Shown here: positions 36,462 through 45,645 of the stretch, piece by piece
Layout of the letters: each line of letters begins with the position of its first letter
Position numbering within the stretch: position 1 is the stretch's first letter
Assembly: GCA_023386345.1 (NCBI GenBank)
Contig: JAEWJT010000016.1
Coordinates: 465,531-529,530 of the forward strand
DNA from: Bacillota bacterium
GTDB lineage: Bacteria > Bacillota > Clostridia > Tissierellales > Sedimentibacteraceae
Direction: 5' to 3'
DNA: 64,000 nt
Program-made: the position numbers and the translations under genes
The notes under the pieces: generated by a model
Told to the model about the DNA's origin: nothing
Database searches by the model: none
Seen by the model: the letters and a program-made list of their open reading frames with translations, nothing else

Positions 36462-36755
36462 ATGGCACTTAAAGGCAAAGAAAGAAGCTATCTAAAATCA
36501 TTGGCAAATAGCTTAGAGCCAGTACTTATAATGGGTAAAAATGGCTTAACAGATAATGTTATAAAGCAATTAGATGATGCCTTAGAAGCAAGAGAGCTAA
36601 TTAAAATAAAGTGTTTGGACAACAGTGGCTTAGATGCAAATGAGGTAGCTAGTGAAGTAGTAAAATTACTAAAAGCTGAATTTGTACAAAGCATAGGTAG
36701 TAAATTTACAATTTACAGAAAAGCAAAAGAACCAAAAATTAATATTCCAAAATAA
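36462..36755 (+). CDS. yhbY: CRM-domain RNA-binding protein YhbY
   Basis: A 97-residue CRM-domain protein that associates with the large ribosomal subunit precursor. The motif VLIMGKNGLTDNVIKQL (a GxxG-type RNA-binding loop) and the ELIKIKCLDN strand are standard. Its place just after obgE fits a ribosome-assembly role. Confidence 0.92.
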   Translation: MALKGKERSYLKSLANSLEPVLIMGKNGLTDNVIKQLDDALEARELIKIKCLDNSGLDANEVASEVVKLLKAEFVQSIGSKFTIYRKAKEPKINIPK

Positions 36756-36774
36756 ATATTTTGTGTGAACGTGG

Positions 36775-36805
36775 AAATACTAGAGCTATGCTTTAGTATT
36801 TTTAA
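36775..36805 (+). terminator. Terminator after yhbY
   Basis: AAATACTA pairs with TAGTATTT, with an inner AGC/GCT pair, followed by TTT. Confidence 0.7.
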
Positions 36806-36858
36806 TATATAAATTTATATATTAAACTTTTAACACATAAGTTTATGACTTATATTTT

Positions 36859-36890
36859 AACACTAAGGCTAAGCTTTGGTGTTTTTTTAT
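36859..36890 (+). terminator. Second hairpin with T-tract before the 69-residue gene
   Basis: AACACTAA pairs with TTTGGTGTT (one G-U) around GGCTAAGC, followed by seven T. It lies 55 bases after the previous terminator with no gene between. Confidence 0.55.
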
Positions 36891-36902
36891 TATTAAATAT
36901 TC

Positions 36903-36918
36903 GTGCCTTTTAAGGCAC
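36903..36918. repeat. Perfect palindrome upstream of the 69-residue gene
   Basis: GTGCCTT-TT-AAGGCAC, 48 bases before the start codon; possibly an operator or a leader hairpin. Confidence 0.35.
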
Positions 36919-36965
36919 CATATATATTTTATATAATAAAAATTTAAAAGAAAGGGATTTTAATT

Positions 36966-37175
36966 ATGCAAATGAACAATAACAACACTCTCGATGAACT
37001 GCAAAAACTATACGACAAAGGCTTTAGATGTATAAAGTATGAGGATAAGGACGATGAGATGGATGTGTATCTAAAAAATTTCGAAAACGAGGAATCTCAC
37101 CATATGAAATTCAAAAACAGTGCAGATAAAGCATATGTTACAAACTACGTCAACACTCACATAATGATAAAATAG
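36966..37175 (+). CDS. 69-residue hypothetical protein
   Basis: Not recognised. The product is small, soluble and highly charged, with DELQKLYDKGFRCIKYEDKDDEMDVYLKNF in outline: a helix followed by strands, then a short helix. AAAGAAAGGG lies upstream and a long inverted repeat downstream, so it stands as its own transcription unit. It is probably real because of the RBS and flanking terminators. Confidence 0.65.
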   Translation: MQMNNNNTLDELQKLYDKGFRCIKYEDKDDEMDVYLKNFENEESHHMKFKNSADKAYVTNYVNTHIMIK

Positions 37176-37198
37176 CTCATTTGTTTGTTGCTAATAAT

Positions 37199-37237
37199 AA
37201 CAAGGTGTTCTAAAAGCTTATTGTAGAACACCTTGTT
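37199..37237. terminator. Long inverted repeat after the 69-residue gene
   Basis: A 14-bp perfect stem, AACAAGGTGTTCTA versus TAGAACACCTTGTT, with an 11-base loop. It ends in ATTACG rather than a T-run, so termination relies on the TTGTT within the stem. Confidence 0.55.
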
Positions 37238-37437
37238 ATTACGCCTTATTATTGTTAAAAAAATATCTTGCAATTACTTAAAAAATGTTGAATTATGTGT
37301 TTTTTTTTATTTAGTTTTATGCTATAATATCCGAAGGATATTACTCAGTGGTTTGCGAGTCTTTTGTAAAAAGACTTTGTGTCACAGAGACTATATATAC
37401 TATAAAATTTAAACATATGGAAAGGAATGCAAGAATT

Positions 37438-38205
37438 ATGGAAGCTAAATTAAGAGTTAAATTAGTGTCACATACATCAGAGCCTGAAAAGCTTGTTGCA
37501 GCGTCAGCGAAGTTATGCTACTCACAATTAGGTGCAGACGAAATAATGGATGATTTATCAGAGGAAAATATAGAGAAATTTTTAAAAATGCTTATGACTC
37601 TTGGACATCAATCTCCTATAGAACATTGTAGCTTTTCATTTGCTGTTGAGGGCGTTTCGAGAACATTGACACATCAGTTGGTTAGACATAGAATTGCAAG
37701 TTATTCACAGCGTTCTCAAAGATATGTAACTGAGGGTCAATTCCAATACATTGTTCCACCTGCTATAAATGAAAATGAAAAAGCAAGAAGGTTATACATA
37801 GAAGCTATGGAAAATGATCAAAAAGCATATGACGATATAGCAAATATCCTAAAATCTCAATATATAGAACAGTACATAAAAGCAGGAATGTCTGAAAAAC
37901 AAGCAAATTCATCAGCTGAAAAAAGCGCCATAGAAGATGCTCGTTACGTTTTACCAAATGCTTGTGAAACAAAAATAATGATAACAATGAATGCAAGAAG
38001 TCTTATGCACTTTTTCAATGTAAGATGCTGTACAAGGGCTCAGTGGGAGATTAGAGAGATGGCTGAATTGATGCTTAATGAAGTTAAATCAGTAGCTCCT
38101 AATATATTTAAAAATTCAGGTCCATCATGTGTTGCAGGTCCTTGCCCAGAGGGTAAAATGACTTGTGGAAGAATTTTAGAAATGAGAGAAAAATTTCTAA
38201 AATAA
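37438..38205 (+). CDS. thyX: Flavin-dependent thymidylate synthase ThyX
   Basis: ThyX makes dTMP using FADH2 and methylene-tetrahydrofolate. The 255-residue protein has the defining RHRX7S motif as RHRIASYSQRS, preceded by GHQSPIEHCSFSFAVEGVSR in outline and followed by the dUMP-binding MNARSLMHFFNVR. I chose the ATG at 37438 (AAAGGAA upstream); the frame is open 30 codons further, but that part has no family similarity. Confidence 0.95.
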   Translation: MEAKLRVKLVSHTSEPEKLVAASAKLCYSQLGADEIMDDLSEENIEKFLKMLMTLGHQSPIEHCSFSFAVEGVSRTLTHQLVRHRIASYSQRSQRYVTEGQFQYIVPPAINENEKARRLYIEAMENDQKAYDDIANILKSQYIEQYIKAGMSEKQANSSAEKSAIEDARYVLPNACETKIMITMNARSLMHFFNVRCCTRAQWEIREMAELMLNEVKSVAPNIFKNSGPSCVAGPCPEGKMTCGRILEMREKFLK

Positions 38206-38582
38206 AATTAATAGCTAATTGAAATTATTTAAAAATTTAATTTTAATTTATGAAAAATTAAACATGAGGTTATACTATATATGGTATTTACACCATACAT
38301 TGTGACATATATATTGTTAATTAAATCTTCTAAGATCTTAAATATAATAAATAATGCAAAAATCAGATATTAGCATATATAAAAACGAAATATACAGTTA
38401 TCGCCTTGCTTTATTACAAAATATAAAAAATAACTGTACTTTTTGATGATTTTGTTGTATCATATATGGCAAGTGAAATTATGGTTTTAACATAAACACA
38501 AAAATAAAAATGTTATTTTATGGATTTAAAAAGCTTGAATTTATAAGATTCAAAACTTGATGTCCTATTAATAAAATTTACA
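38206..38582. other. Intergenic region upstream of ppdK
   Basis: About 375 bases, very A+T-rich, with no coding frame of note. A short inverted repeat TATGGT/ACCATA lies near 38280-38296. The ppdK promoter must lie here but was not resolved. Confidence 0.4.
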
Positions 38583-38599
38583 ACGCCAAGTATAGGCGT
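38583..38599 (+). promoter_or_regulatory. Hairpin touching the ppdK ribosome binding site
   Basis: ACGCC-AAGTATA-GGCGT ends three bases before TTGGAGG, the ppdK RBS. The hairpin could stabilise the mRNA 5' end or modulate ribosome access. Confidence 0.4.
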
Positions 38600-38612
38600 A
38601 TTGGAGGAAAAT

Positions 38613-41237
38613 ATGAGTAAAAAATGGGTTTATTTATTTAACGAAGGAAATGCTAAGCAAAAGGACTTGCTCGGAGGCAAAGGCGCTAACTTAGCAGAAA
38701 TGACCAATATTGGATTACCCGTTCCATTTGGTATGACTATAACAACTGAAGCTTGTACAGAATATTACAAGCAAGATAAAAAGATTTCTAATGAAGTAGT
38801 AGAGCAAATCAATGAAAGCATAAAGAAATTAGAAGAAAAATCAGGCAAGGTATTTGGTGATAACGAGAATCCACTACTTGTTTCTGTTCGTTCTGGAGCT
38901 AAATTCTCAATGCCTGGTATGATGGATACTATCCTTAACCTTGGTTTAAATGATAAGGCTATTGTTGGAGTTATTAAGAAAACAGAAAATGAGAGATTTG
39001 CATATGATAGCTACAGAAGATTCTTGCAAATGTACGGAGACGTTGTTTTAGAGATTTCTAAGCATAAATTTGACGCTGCTATGGACGCATTAAAAGAAAA
39101 GAAAGGTGTTAAGTTAGACACTGAACTTACAGCTGCTGATTTAAAAGAATTAGTTGATAGCTACAAAGCAATATATGTAAAAGAAACTGGAGCTGAGTTC
39201 CCACAAGATCCAAAAGTACAATTATTAGGAGCAGTAGAGGCAGTTTTCAGATCATGGAACAATCCTCGTGCGATATTATATAGAAATTTAAATGAAATAC
39301 CACATGATATAGGAACAGCAGTAAACGTTCAATCAATGGTATTTGGTAACATGGGAAATGACTGTGGAACTGGAGTTTCTTTCACTAGAAATGCTGCTAC
39401 AGGAGAGAAAGCTATATTTGGTGAGTTCTTAATGAATGCTCAAGGCGAAGACGTTGTTGCTGGAATTAGAACACCTCAACATATAACTGAATTAGCAAAA
39501 GTAATGCCACATGCTTATGAAGAATTTGTAAAAATTTCTAATATATTGGAAAATCACTACAAGGATATGCAAGATATCGAGTTCACTATCGAACAAGGTA
39601 AACTATACATACTCCAAACTCGTAATGGAAAGAGAACTGCTGAAGCAGCTTTAAGAATAGCTGTTGAATTAGTTGCTGAAGGACTTATAACTAAAGAAGA
39701 AGCAGTTATGCGTATAGAGCCAAAATCATTGGATCAATTATTGCACCCTACTTTTGATACAAAAGCTCAAAAGGAAGCAGTTGAAATAGCTAAAGGACTT
39801 GCAGCATCTCCAGGAGCTGCTACAGGTAGAATTTACTTCACGGCAGAAGATGCAGTTAAGGCATCAGAAGATGGTTCAAAAGTAATATTAGTAAGAAAAG
39901 AAACATCTCCAGAAGATTTGGAAGGAATGGTAAAAGCACAAGGTATCCTAACAGCTCGTGGAGGTATGACATCTCATGCAGCGGTTGTTGCAAGAGGAAT
40001 GGGTAAGTGCTGTGTATCTGGTTGTGAAGATATATCAGTTGATGAGCATGCTAAAGTGCTTGTAGCAAGAGGCGAAAAATTCAAAGAGGGAGATTATATC
40101 TCACTTGACGGAAGCTTAGGAAGAGTATACAAAGGAAGCATTGAAACTAAAGAAGCTGGAATATCAGGAAACTTTGAGACACTTATGAAATGGGCTGATG
40201 AAATAAGAACATTGAAAATCAGAACAAATGCTGATACTCCAAATGATTCAGCAACAGCTATCAAATTTGGAGCAGAAGGTATAGGCCTTTGCAGAACAGA
40301 GCATATGTTCTTCGAAGAGTCAAGAATATTCTCTGTTAGAAAGATGATATTATCAGATACAGTAGAGCAAAGAGAAGAAGCTTTGGCTGAAATATTACCA
40401 ATGCAAAAGAATGACTTTAAAGAAATATACAAAATAATGGGACCAAGACCTGTAACTATAAGACTTCTTGATCCACCTCTACATGAATTCTTACCACAAG
40501 CAGAAGATGATATAGTAGACTTAGCAAAAGCTATGAGACTTGAAGTATCAGCTGTAAAAGAAACTATAAGCAGCCTTCATGAGTTCAACCCAATGCTTGG
40601 ACACAGGGGATGTAGACTTGCTGTAACTTATCCAGAAATAGCAAGAATGCAAACAAGAGCTATAATTGAAGCAGCTATAGAGGTTAGCAAGTCAGAAAAT
40701 ATTGCTATAGTTCCTGAAATAATGATACCATTAGTTGGTAAAAAATCAGAATTAAAGGTAGTTAAGGATATAGTTGTTGAAACAGCTGAACTTGTTAAGA
40801 AAGAGAAATCTTCTGATTTAACATACATGGTTGGAACAATGATAGAAATACCAAGAGCTTGTGTAACTTCTGATGAAATAGCTGAAGAAGCTGAATTCTT
40901 CTCATTCGGAACAAATGACTTGACACAAATGACATTTGGTTTCTCAAGAGATGATGCAGGTAAATTCATAGAGAGCTACAAAGATCAAGGTATACTTGAA
41001 ACAGACCCATTCCAATCAATAGACCAAGTTGGAGTTGGTAAGTTAGTAGAGATGAGCGTTAAATTAGGTAGAGGCGTAAAAGCTAAATTAAAAGTTGGAG
41101 TTTGCGGTGAGCATGGTGGAGACCCAGCATCAATCGAATTCTTCCACAGAACAGGCTTAGACTACGTTTCTTGCTCTCCATACAGAGTACCAGTAGCAAG
41201 ATTATCAGCAGCTCAAGCAGCTTTAAAAAATAAATAA
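38613..41237 (+). CDS. ppdK: Pyruvate, phosphate dikinase
   Basis: PPDK interconverts PEP, AMP and PPi with pyruvate, ATP and Pi, a central step in energy-efficient anaerobic glycolysis. The 874-residue protein has the N-terminal LLGGKGANLAEM, the nucleotide-grasp VRSGAKFSMPGMMDT, the phospho-histidine block GGMTSHAAVVARGMG and the C-terminal pyruvate/PEP barrel with SFGTNDLTQMTFG and the catalytic Cys in VGVCGEHGGDP. The ATG at 38613 follows TTGGAGG; a TTG start 12 bases earlier overlaps it. The codon pattern looks selected for high expression. It is monocistronic, with its own terminator; no PPDK regulatory kinase gene is adjacent. Confidence 0.97.
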   Translation: MSKKWVYLFNEGNAKQKDLLGGKGANLAEMTNIGLPVPFGMTITTEACTEYYKQDKKISNEVVEQINESIKKLEEKSGKVFGDNENPLLVSVRSGAKFSMPGMMDTILNLGLNDKAIVGVIKKTENERFAYDSYRRFLQMYGDVVLEISKHKFDAAMDALKEKKGVKLDTELTAADLKELVDSYKAIYVKETGAEFPQDPKVQLLGAVEAVFRSWNNPRAILYRNLNEIPHDIGTAVNVQSMVFGNMGNDCGTGVSFTRNAATGEKAIFGEFLMNAQGEDVVAGIRTPQHITELAKVMPHAYEEFVKISNILENHYKDMQDIEFTIEQGKLYILQTRNGKRTAEAALRIAVELVAEGLITKEEAVMRIEPKSLDQLLHPTFDTKAQKEAVEIAKGLAASPGAATGRIYFTAEDAVKASEDGSKVILVRKETSPEDLEGMVKAQGILTARGGMTSHAAVVARGMGKCCVSGCEDISVDEHAKVLVARGEKFKEGDYISLDGSLGRVYKGSIETKEAGISGNFETLMKWADEIRTLKIRTNADTPNDSATAIKFGAEGIGLCRTEHMFFEESRIFSVRKMILSDTVEQREEALAEILPMQKNDFKEIYKIMGPRPVTIRLLDPPLHEFLPQAEDDIVDLAKAMRLEVSAVKETISSLHEFNPMLGHRGCRLAVTYPEIARMQTRAIIEAAIEVSKSENIAIVPEIMIPLVGKKSELKVVKDIVVETAELVKKEKSSDLTYMVGTMIEIPRACVTSDEIAEEAEFFSFGTNDLTQMTFGFSRDDAGKFIESYKDQGILETDPFQSIDQVGVGKLVEMSVKLGRGVKAKLKVGVCGEHGGDPASIEFFHRTGLDYVSCSPYRVPVARLSAAQAALKNK

Positions 41238-41255
41238 TTTAAAAGATTAAAATAT

Positions 41256-41292
41256 AAAAAAACTCGCCACTATAAAGATAGTAGCGAGTTTT
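41256..41292 (+). terminator. Terminator after ppdK
   Basis: AAAAAACTCGC pairs with GCGAGTTTTTT, with an inner CTAT/ATAG stem. Confidence 0.92.
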
Positions 41293-41436
41293 TTATAGTA
41301 ATGCTTGAAGAAATTTCTAAAATATGGTACATTTATATGTATAATATTATTTTAAAATATTCTTGATTTTATAGATTTTTATTGAAAAATGGTATAATTA
41401 TAAATTGTTATAAATTCATATAAAGGAGCGAATACT

Positions 41437-42540
41437 ATGAAGAAATTTTTAAAAATATTTGCAAGAACCTCATTATCATTATTGCTAATTGCTGTAGTCT
41501 TAGTAGTAGGATATGTAATGTATATGAGCGTAAATTATTACAGAATAGATGATTTTAAAACTCTAGAAACCTTTAATCAACAGCCAGAAGTTTTAAAGCT
41601 TTCAGAAGAATATACAGCATTGACTCACAACATTGGCTTTGGTGCGTATAATCACGAGTTTTCATTTTTTATGGATAAAGGGATGATGAATGATGGAATT
41701 AAGGTTGCCGGAAAAGGTTCTATTGCTAAAAGCAAAGAGGTGGTTATTGAAAATACTAACGGAGTTATGGATATTGCTAATAGTAAGGATGCAGATTTTT
41801 ATTTATTTCAAGAAGTAGATATTAAAGCTACAAGAAGCTATAATGTAAATCAATATGAAATGTTAAAAAAATTGTTTTTTAATCATTTATCAGTATTTGC
41901 ACAAAATTTTCATAGTTCTTATCTCATGCTTCCTTTAAATGAGCCTCATGGCTTTGTAAATAGTGGCCTAGCAACATTTAGTAAGTACAAGGTTAATGAA
42001 AGTATAAGAGTAAGATATCCAGTAGATGAAAGCTTTCCTACTAAGTTCTTTGACCTTGACAGATGTTTTTTAGTTTCAAAATTGCCAGTGGAAAATGGCA
42101 AGGACTTAGTGATTATAAATTCTCATATGTCCGCTTTTGATGAGGGAGGATTAGTAAGAGAAAAGCAATTAGAGCTGCTAAATAGCTTTATTGAAGCAGA
42201 ATATCAAAAGGGTAACTATGTTATAGTAGGAGGAGATTTTAACCACGATATAGCAGGGATGATTGATGGCTTTGAATCACAGCAAAACATACCTGAGTGG
42301 GTATTCCCACTGAATGAAAAAAACTTAGCAGAGGGCTTTAGTATAGTTAAAGCAGAAAACTATAAGACAGTAGCAACCTGTAGAAGCACTGATATACCTT
42401 ATACTAAAGGAGTAAACTACATAGCAGTACTGGATGGCTTCATAATATCAAACAACATAGAAGCAATAGCAGAGAACATAGACGCAGACTTCAAATTCTC
42501 AGACCACAATCCAGTTTTGTTAACATTTAAATTGAAGTAA
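41437..42540 (+). CDS. Membrane-anchored endonuclease/exonuclease/phosphatase-family protein
   Basis: A 367-residue protein with an N-terminal membrane segment (about residues 12-32), so the catalytic domain lies outside the cytoplasm. EEP-fold catalytic motifs are visible: the Glu in FQEVD, INSHMSAFD, GGDFNHD and SDHNPV. Such exported EEP proteins hydrolyse nucleic acids, phosphoinositides or sphingomyelin; the substrate is not evident. RBS AAAGGAG precedes the ATG. It is monocistronic between ppdK and aspS. Confidence 0.85.
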   Translation: MKKFLKIFARTSLSLLLIAVVLVVGYVMYMSVNYYRIDDFKTLETFNQQPEVLKLSEEYTALTHNIGFGAYNHEFSFFMDKGMMNDGIKVAGKGSIAKSKEVVIENTNGVMDIANSKDADFYLFQEVDIKATRSYNVNQYEMLKKLFFNHLSVFAQNFHSSYLMLPLNEPHGFVNSGLATFSKYKVNESIRVRYPVDESFPTKFFDLDRCFLVSKLPVENGKDLVIINSHMSAFDEGGLVREKQLELLNSFIEAEYQKGNYVIVGGDFNHDIAGMIDGFESQQNIPEWVFPLNEKNLAEGFSIVKAENYKTVATCRSTDIPYTKGVNYIAVLDGFIISNNIEAIAENIDADFKFSDHNPVLLTFKLK

Positions 42541-42570
42541 AATTATCTTTACAATTTATGCAAATAATTA

Positions 42571-42599
42571 TTGACATAAAGCAAATTGTGTGGTAATTT
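42571..42599 (+). promoter_or_regulatory. Promoter of aspS
   Basis: TTGACA at 42571-42576, a 17-bp spacer and TAATTT at 42594-42599, just upstream of the T-box leader. Confidence 0.7.
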
Positions 42600-42614
42600 A
42601 TTATAAATAAATAT

Positions 42615-42801
42615 TGCTTGAGGAAGAGTAGTTAAAAAATATGTATTTAGCGATTCAGGGATGGTGAAAGCCTGTTTATATACTTTGATGAAGACACCTC
42701 ATTAATAAGCGAACTAATTAAGAGGGATTATTTATAATCCAATTAGGGTGGCAACGCGGGTTTTACTCGTCCCTACAGTAATGTAGGAGACGAGTTTTTT
42801 A
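42615..42801 (+). promoter_or_regulatory. T-box leader controlling aspS
   Basis: The conserved T-box sequence AGGGTGGCAACGCGGG is at 42745-42760. The terminator stem ACTCGTC/GACGAGT (42765-42771 with 42789-42795) with an inner CCTACA/TGTAGG stem ends in TTTTTT. Stem I is closed by TGAGG (42619-42623) and CCTCA (42697-42701). Just before the latter, GAC at 42693-42695 is the likely specifier codon, matching tRNA-Asp. Uncharged tRNA-Asp should favour antitermination and aspS expression. Confidence 0.93.
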
Positions 42802-42894
42802 TTTAATAAGAAAGTTTTTAACTTTCTTGTTATAAATAGTCTATATCCTACAGAAAAAATAAATCACTATAAACCAAGAAAGGAAGTAATTATT

Positions 42895-44679
42895 ATGGAA
42901 ACAATGGGAAATTTAAGAAGGACTAATATGTGTAACGATTTTCGTATGAGTGATATAGGTAAAGAAGTTACACTTATGGGTTGGGTTCAAAAAAGAAGAA
43001 ATTTAGGAGGACTTGTCTTTGTTGATTTGAGAGATATAACAGGCTTAGTTCAAATAGTCTTTGATACAGATTTTAGCAAGGAAGCATTTGAAAAGGCAGA
43101 ATCCCTAAGAAGTGAATTTGTTATAGCTGTCAGAGGTGAGGTAAGAGAAAGAGAATCAAAAAATCCTGAGATGGAAACAGGAGATATTGAGATTTATGCT
43201 CAAGAGCTAAGAATTCTTGATACTGCACAAACTCCACCAATTTATATCAAGGATAATGATGATGTAGGGGAGCAAATGAGACTCAAATACAGATTTCTAG
43301 ACCTTAGAAAGCCATCTATGCAGAAGAAACTTTTAACAAGAGCTAAGATGAACAATGTAATCAGAAATTTCATGTTTGAAAATCATTTTAATGAAATAGA
43401 AACACCTTATTTGACAAAACCTACTCCAGAGGGAGCAAGAGACTATCTAGTTCCAAGTAGGGTTAATGAAGGCAAGTTTTATGCTTTGCCACAATCACCT
43501 CAGTTGTTCAAGCAACTTTTGATGGTTTCAGGCTTTAACAGATACTATCAGATAGTAAGATGCTTTAGAGATGAGGACTTAAGAGCTGATAGACAACCTG
43601 AATTTACACAGCTTGACTGCGAAATGTCATTTGTAGATGTTGAAGATGTCATAGCAATGAATGAAAAGCTTATTGCTAAGGTGTTTAAAGAGATAAAAGG
43701 CATTGATATAGAGTTACCTATCAAGCGTATGACATATCAAACTGCTATGGATAAATATGGCTCAGATAAGCCAGACCTTCGCTTTGGCTATGAAATCAAT
43801 GATATATCTGATATATTTACTAATTCAACATTCAATGCTTTCAAATCAACTGTTGAAGATGGTGGAAAGGTAAAATGTATTAAAATAGATAGCTCTGCTG
43901 ATGATTTCTCTAAAAAGGGACTTTCAAACTTGGAGAAGTTTATAAAAACATATGGAGGAAAAGCTCTTGCTTGGCTTAAATTTGAGAATGGAGCAATAGA
44001 ATCACCTATAGCTAAATTCTTAGCAGAGTCTGAGTTAGAGGCTTTGAAAGAAAGATTAAGTTTAAAAGAAAAGGATATAGTGTTTGTAGTTGCAGACAAA
44101 AATAGTGTCGTTAGCACTGTTTTAGGAGCATTAAGAACTGAAATAGCTCAGAGTAAAAACTTAATTTCTAATGATGTATATGAACTTGTTTGGATAACAG
44201 AGTTCCCACTATTCGAGTATGATGAAGAGGAAAATAGATTTGTAGCTAAGCACCATCCATTCACAGCTCCAATAGATGAAGATTTGGATAAATTAGAAAC
44301 AAATCCGGAAACTTGCAGAGCAAAGGCTTACGATATAGTAATAAACGGATACGAAGTAGGCGGTGGAAGTATAAGAATTAATAACGCGCAGCTTCAAAAC
44401 AGGATGTTCAGAGCCTTGGGATTAAGCGAAGAAGAAGCAAATGAAAAATTTGGATTCTTATTAGAATCATTTAAATATGGAGTTCCACCTCACGGAGGAA
44501 TTGCATACGGAATGGATAGATTTACTATGATTTTAACAGGTACTGACAACATAAAAGATGTAGTAGCATTCCCGAAAACTCAAAGTGCAACCTGCTTAAT
44601 GACAAACGCACCTTGCGAAGCAACTGATAAGCAATTAAAAGAACTTTCTATTAAAGTAAGCATAGAGCAAAAACAATAA
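42895..44679 (+). CDS. aspS: Aspartyl-tRNA synthetase
   Basis: A 594-residue bacterial-type class II synthetase. It has an N-terminal OB fold (GWVQKRRNLGGLVFVDLRD), motif 1 around IETPYLTKPTPEGARDY, motif 2 FRDEDLRADRQPEFTQLD, a GAD insertion domain (about residues 300-410) and motif 3 GGIAYGMDRFTMILTG. It may be discriminating or non-discriminating (Asp and Asn); this was not determined. The T-box upstream confirms aspartate control. RBS AAGGAAG precedes the ATG. Confidence 0.97.
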   Translation: METMGNLRRTNMCNDFRMSDIGKEVTLMGWVQKRRNLGGLVFVDLRDITGLVQIVFDTDFSKEAFEKAESLRSEFVIAVRGEVRERESKNPEMETGDIEIYAQELRILDTAQTPPIYIKDNDDVGEQMRLKYRFLDLRKPSMQKKLLTRAKMNNVIRNFMFENHFNEIETPYLTKPTPEGARDYLVPSRVNEGKFYALPQSPQLFKQLLMVSGFNRYYQIVRCFRDEDLRADRQPEFTQLDCEMSFVDVEDVIAMNEKLIAKVFKEIKGIDIELPIKRMTYQTAMDKYGSDKPDLRFGYEINDISDIFTNSTFNAFKSTVEDGGKVKCIKIDSSADDFSKKGLSNLEKFIKTYGGKALAWLKFENGAIESPIAKFLAESELEALKERLSLKEKDIVFVVADKNSVVSTVLGALRTEIAQSKNLISNDVYELVWITEFPLFEYDEEENRFVAKHHPFTAPIDEDLDKLETNPETCRAKAYDIVINGYEVGGGSIRINNAQLQNRMFRALGLSEEEANEKFGFLLESFKYGVPPHGGIAYGMDRFTMILTGTDNIKDVVAFPKTQSATCLMTNAPCEATDKQLKELSIKVSIEQKQ

Positions 44680-44690
44680 AAATAATATAA

Positions 44691-44732
44691 AATAACCATA
44701 GGAAAATTATAAAAAATATTCCTATGGTTATT
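44691..44732. terminator. Bidirectional terminator between aspS and the RiPP maturation operon
   Basis: A 14-bp perfect stem, AATAACCATAGGAA versus TTCCTATGGTTATT, with A/T-rich flanks on both sides, between two convergent transcription units. Confidence 0.85.
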
Positions 44733-44733
44733 G

Positions 44734-45645
44734 TTATGTTGATAGTGTTTTATATAGAAATTTAATATCTGCATCTGATAAATCTTGCCATGTTTTGCTT
44801 AATGCAGATTTAATATCATTATCTTTTATTTCTTCAACACTCGCGTATTTTGCTCTTATTAATTTAGAAACACTTTTAACTCGTCTATGGTGATACCCGG
44901 AAGATAAATTAATATAATAGCATAAATCTTGTAGATTATTTACAAATGACATAGTATCCTTAAATAATAGAAAATTGTTGTAAACAGTACAAATCTCATC
45001 AGGAATAAGCTTAGAAAGAGATTCAGCAGTAAGTTCTACCTTAAGTTCGCTTTCATCATATTTGCAGCAAACAGGGGATAAGCTTAAACATTTTGATAAG
45101 GCTTCTTTAATATTAATTAAAGGAAATATCTCTAAAGAAGATAAAGTTTTAACCTTGCAAAAAATTCCATTAAAATCATTACCTAATTCATTTTCTACTT
45201 CTCGTTCAAGTGTTTCATCGCCGCTAACATAGATTATAGGTATTTTATAATAAGCTAGCCAATTGATTATAAAAGAAAGCTCTCCAATATCTTTATTTCC
45301 AATGTACAATTTATTTATGTCAGGTCTAAGTGTATGAGAAAGTATACCACCTGCACCATTTTTAGAATGAAATCCTATTAACAAAGCCTTGTTATAAATA
45401 TTAGCATCTTTTAAAGACCATAAATGTTGAATATGATTTATTTCATTTTTCTTGGCATAATCAAGCAATGTAGTTCCATCATCGTGACAATCTAACAGTG
45501 TTATCTCATAATTTCCAAGTTGCTTGATACATTCAATTATATATGAAACTTCTAATTCAACTTTTTTTCTATAATCTTCAATATTGTTAAGGTCATATAC
45601 TCCTATACAGCCTTCTACATCTATTACAAGCAATAAATTTTCCAT
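44734..45645 (-). CDS. M55 (DppA-like) metallopeptidase of the RiPP locus
   Basis: A 303-residue protein whose first 150 residues fit the M55 D-aminopeptidase family. Compared with Bacillus DppA, the zinc ligands and catalytic His line up: Asp9 and Glu11 (IDVEGC), His54 (LDCHDDG), His93 (GFHSKNGAGG), His104 (LSHTLRP) and Glu122 (GELSF). The spacings 93-104-122 equal those of DppA (104-115-133), and VSGDE follows as in DppA. The C-terminal 120 residues are divergent. It begins directly after the stop codon of the second radical SAM gene (TAAATG), so it is translationally linked to the maturation operon. Possible jobs are leader removal, trimming of peptides containing D-residues, or immunity; these are inference. 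Confidence 0.8.
   Translation of the reverse strand: MENLLLVIDVEGCIGVYDLNNIEDYRKKVELEVSYIIECIKQLGNYEITLLDCHDDGTTLLDYAKKNEINHIQHLWSLKDANIYNKALLIGFHSKNGAGGILSHTLRPDINKLYIGNKDIGELSFIINWLAYYKIPIIYVSGDETLEREVENELGNDFNGIFCKVKTLSSLEIFPLINIKEALSKCLSLSPVCCKYDESELKVELTAESLSKLIPDEICTVYNNFLLFKDTMSFVNNLQDLCYYINLSSGYHHRRVKSVSKLIRAKYASVEEIKDNDIKSALSKTWQDLSDADIKFLYKTLST

Noticed and set aside
36903..36918. GTGCCTT/AAGGCAC palindrome as a phage attachment site
   Set aside because: No integrase, tRNA or second copy is nearby.
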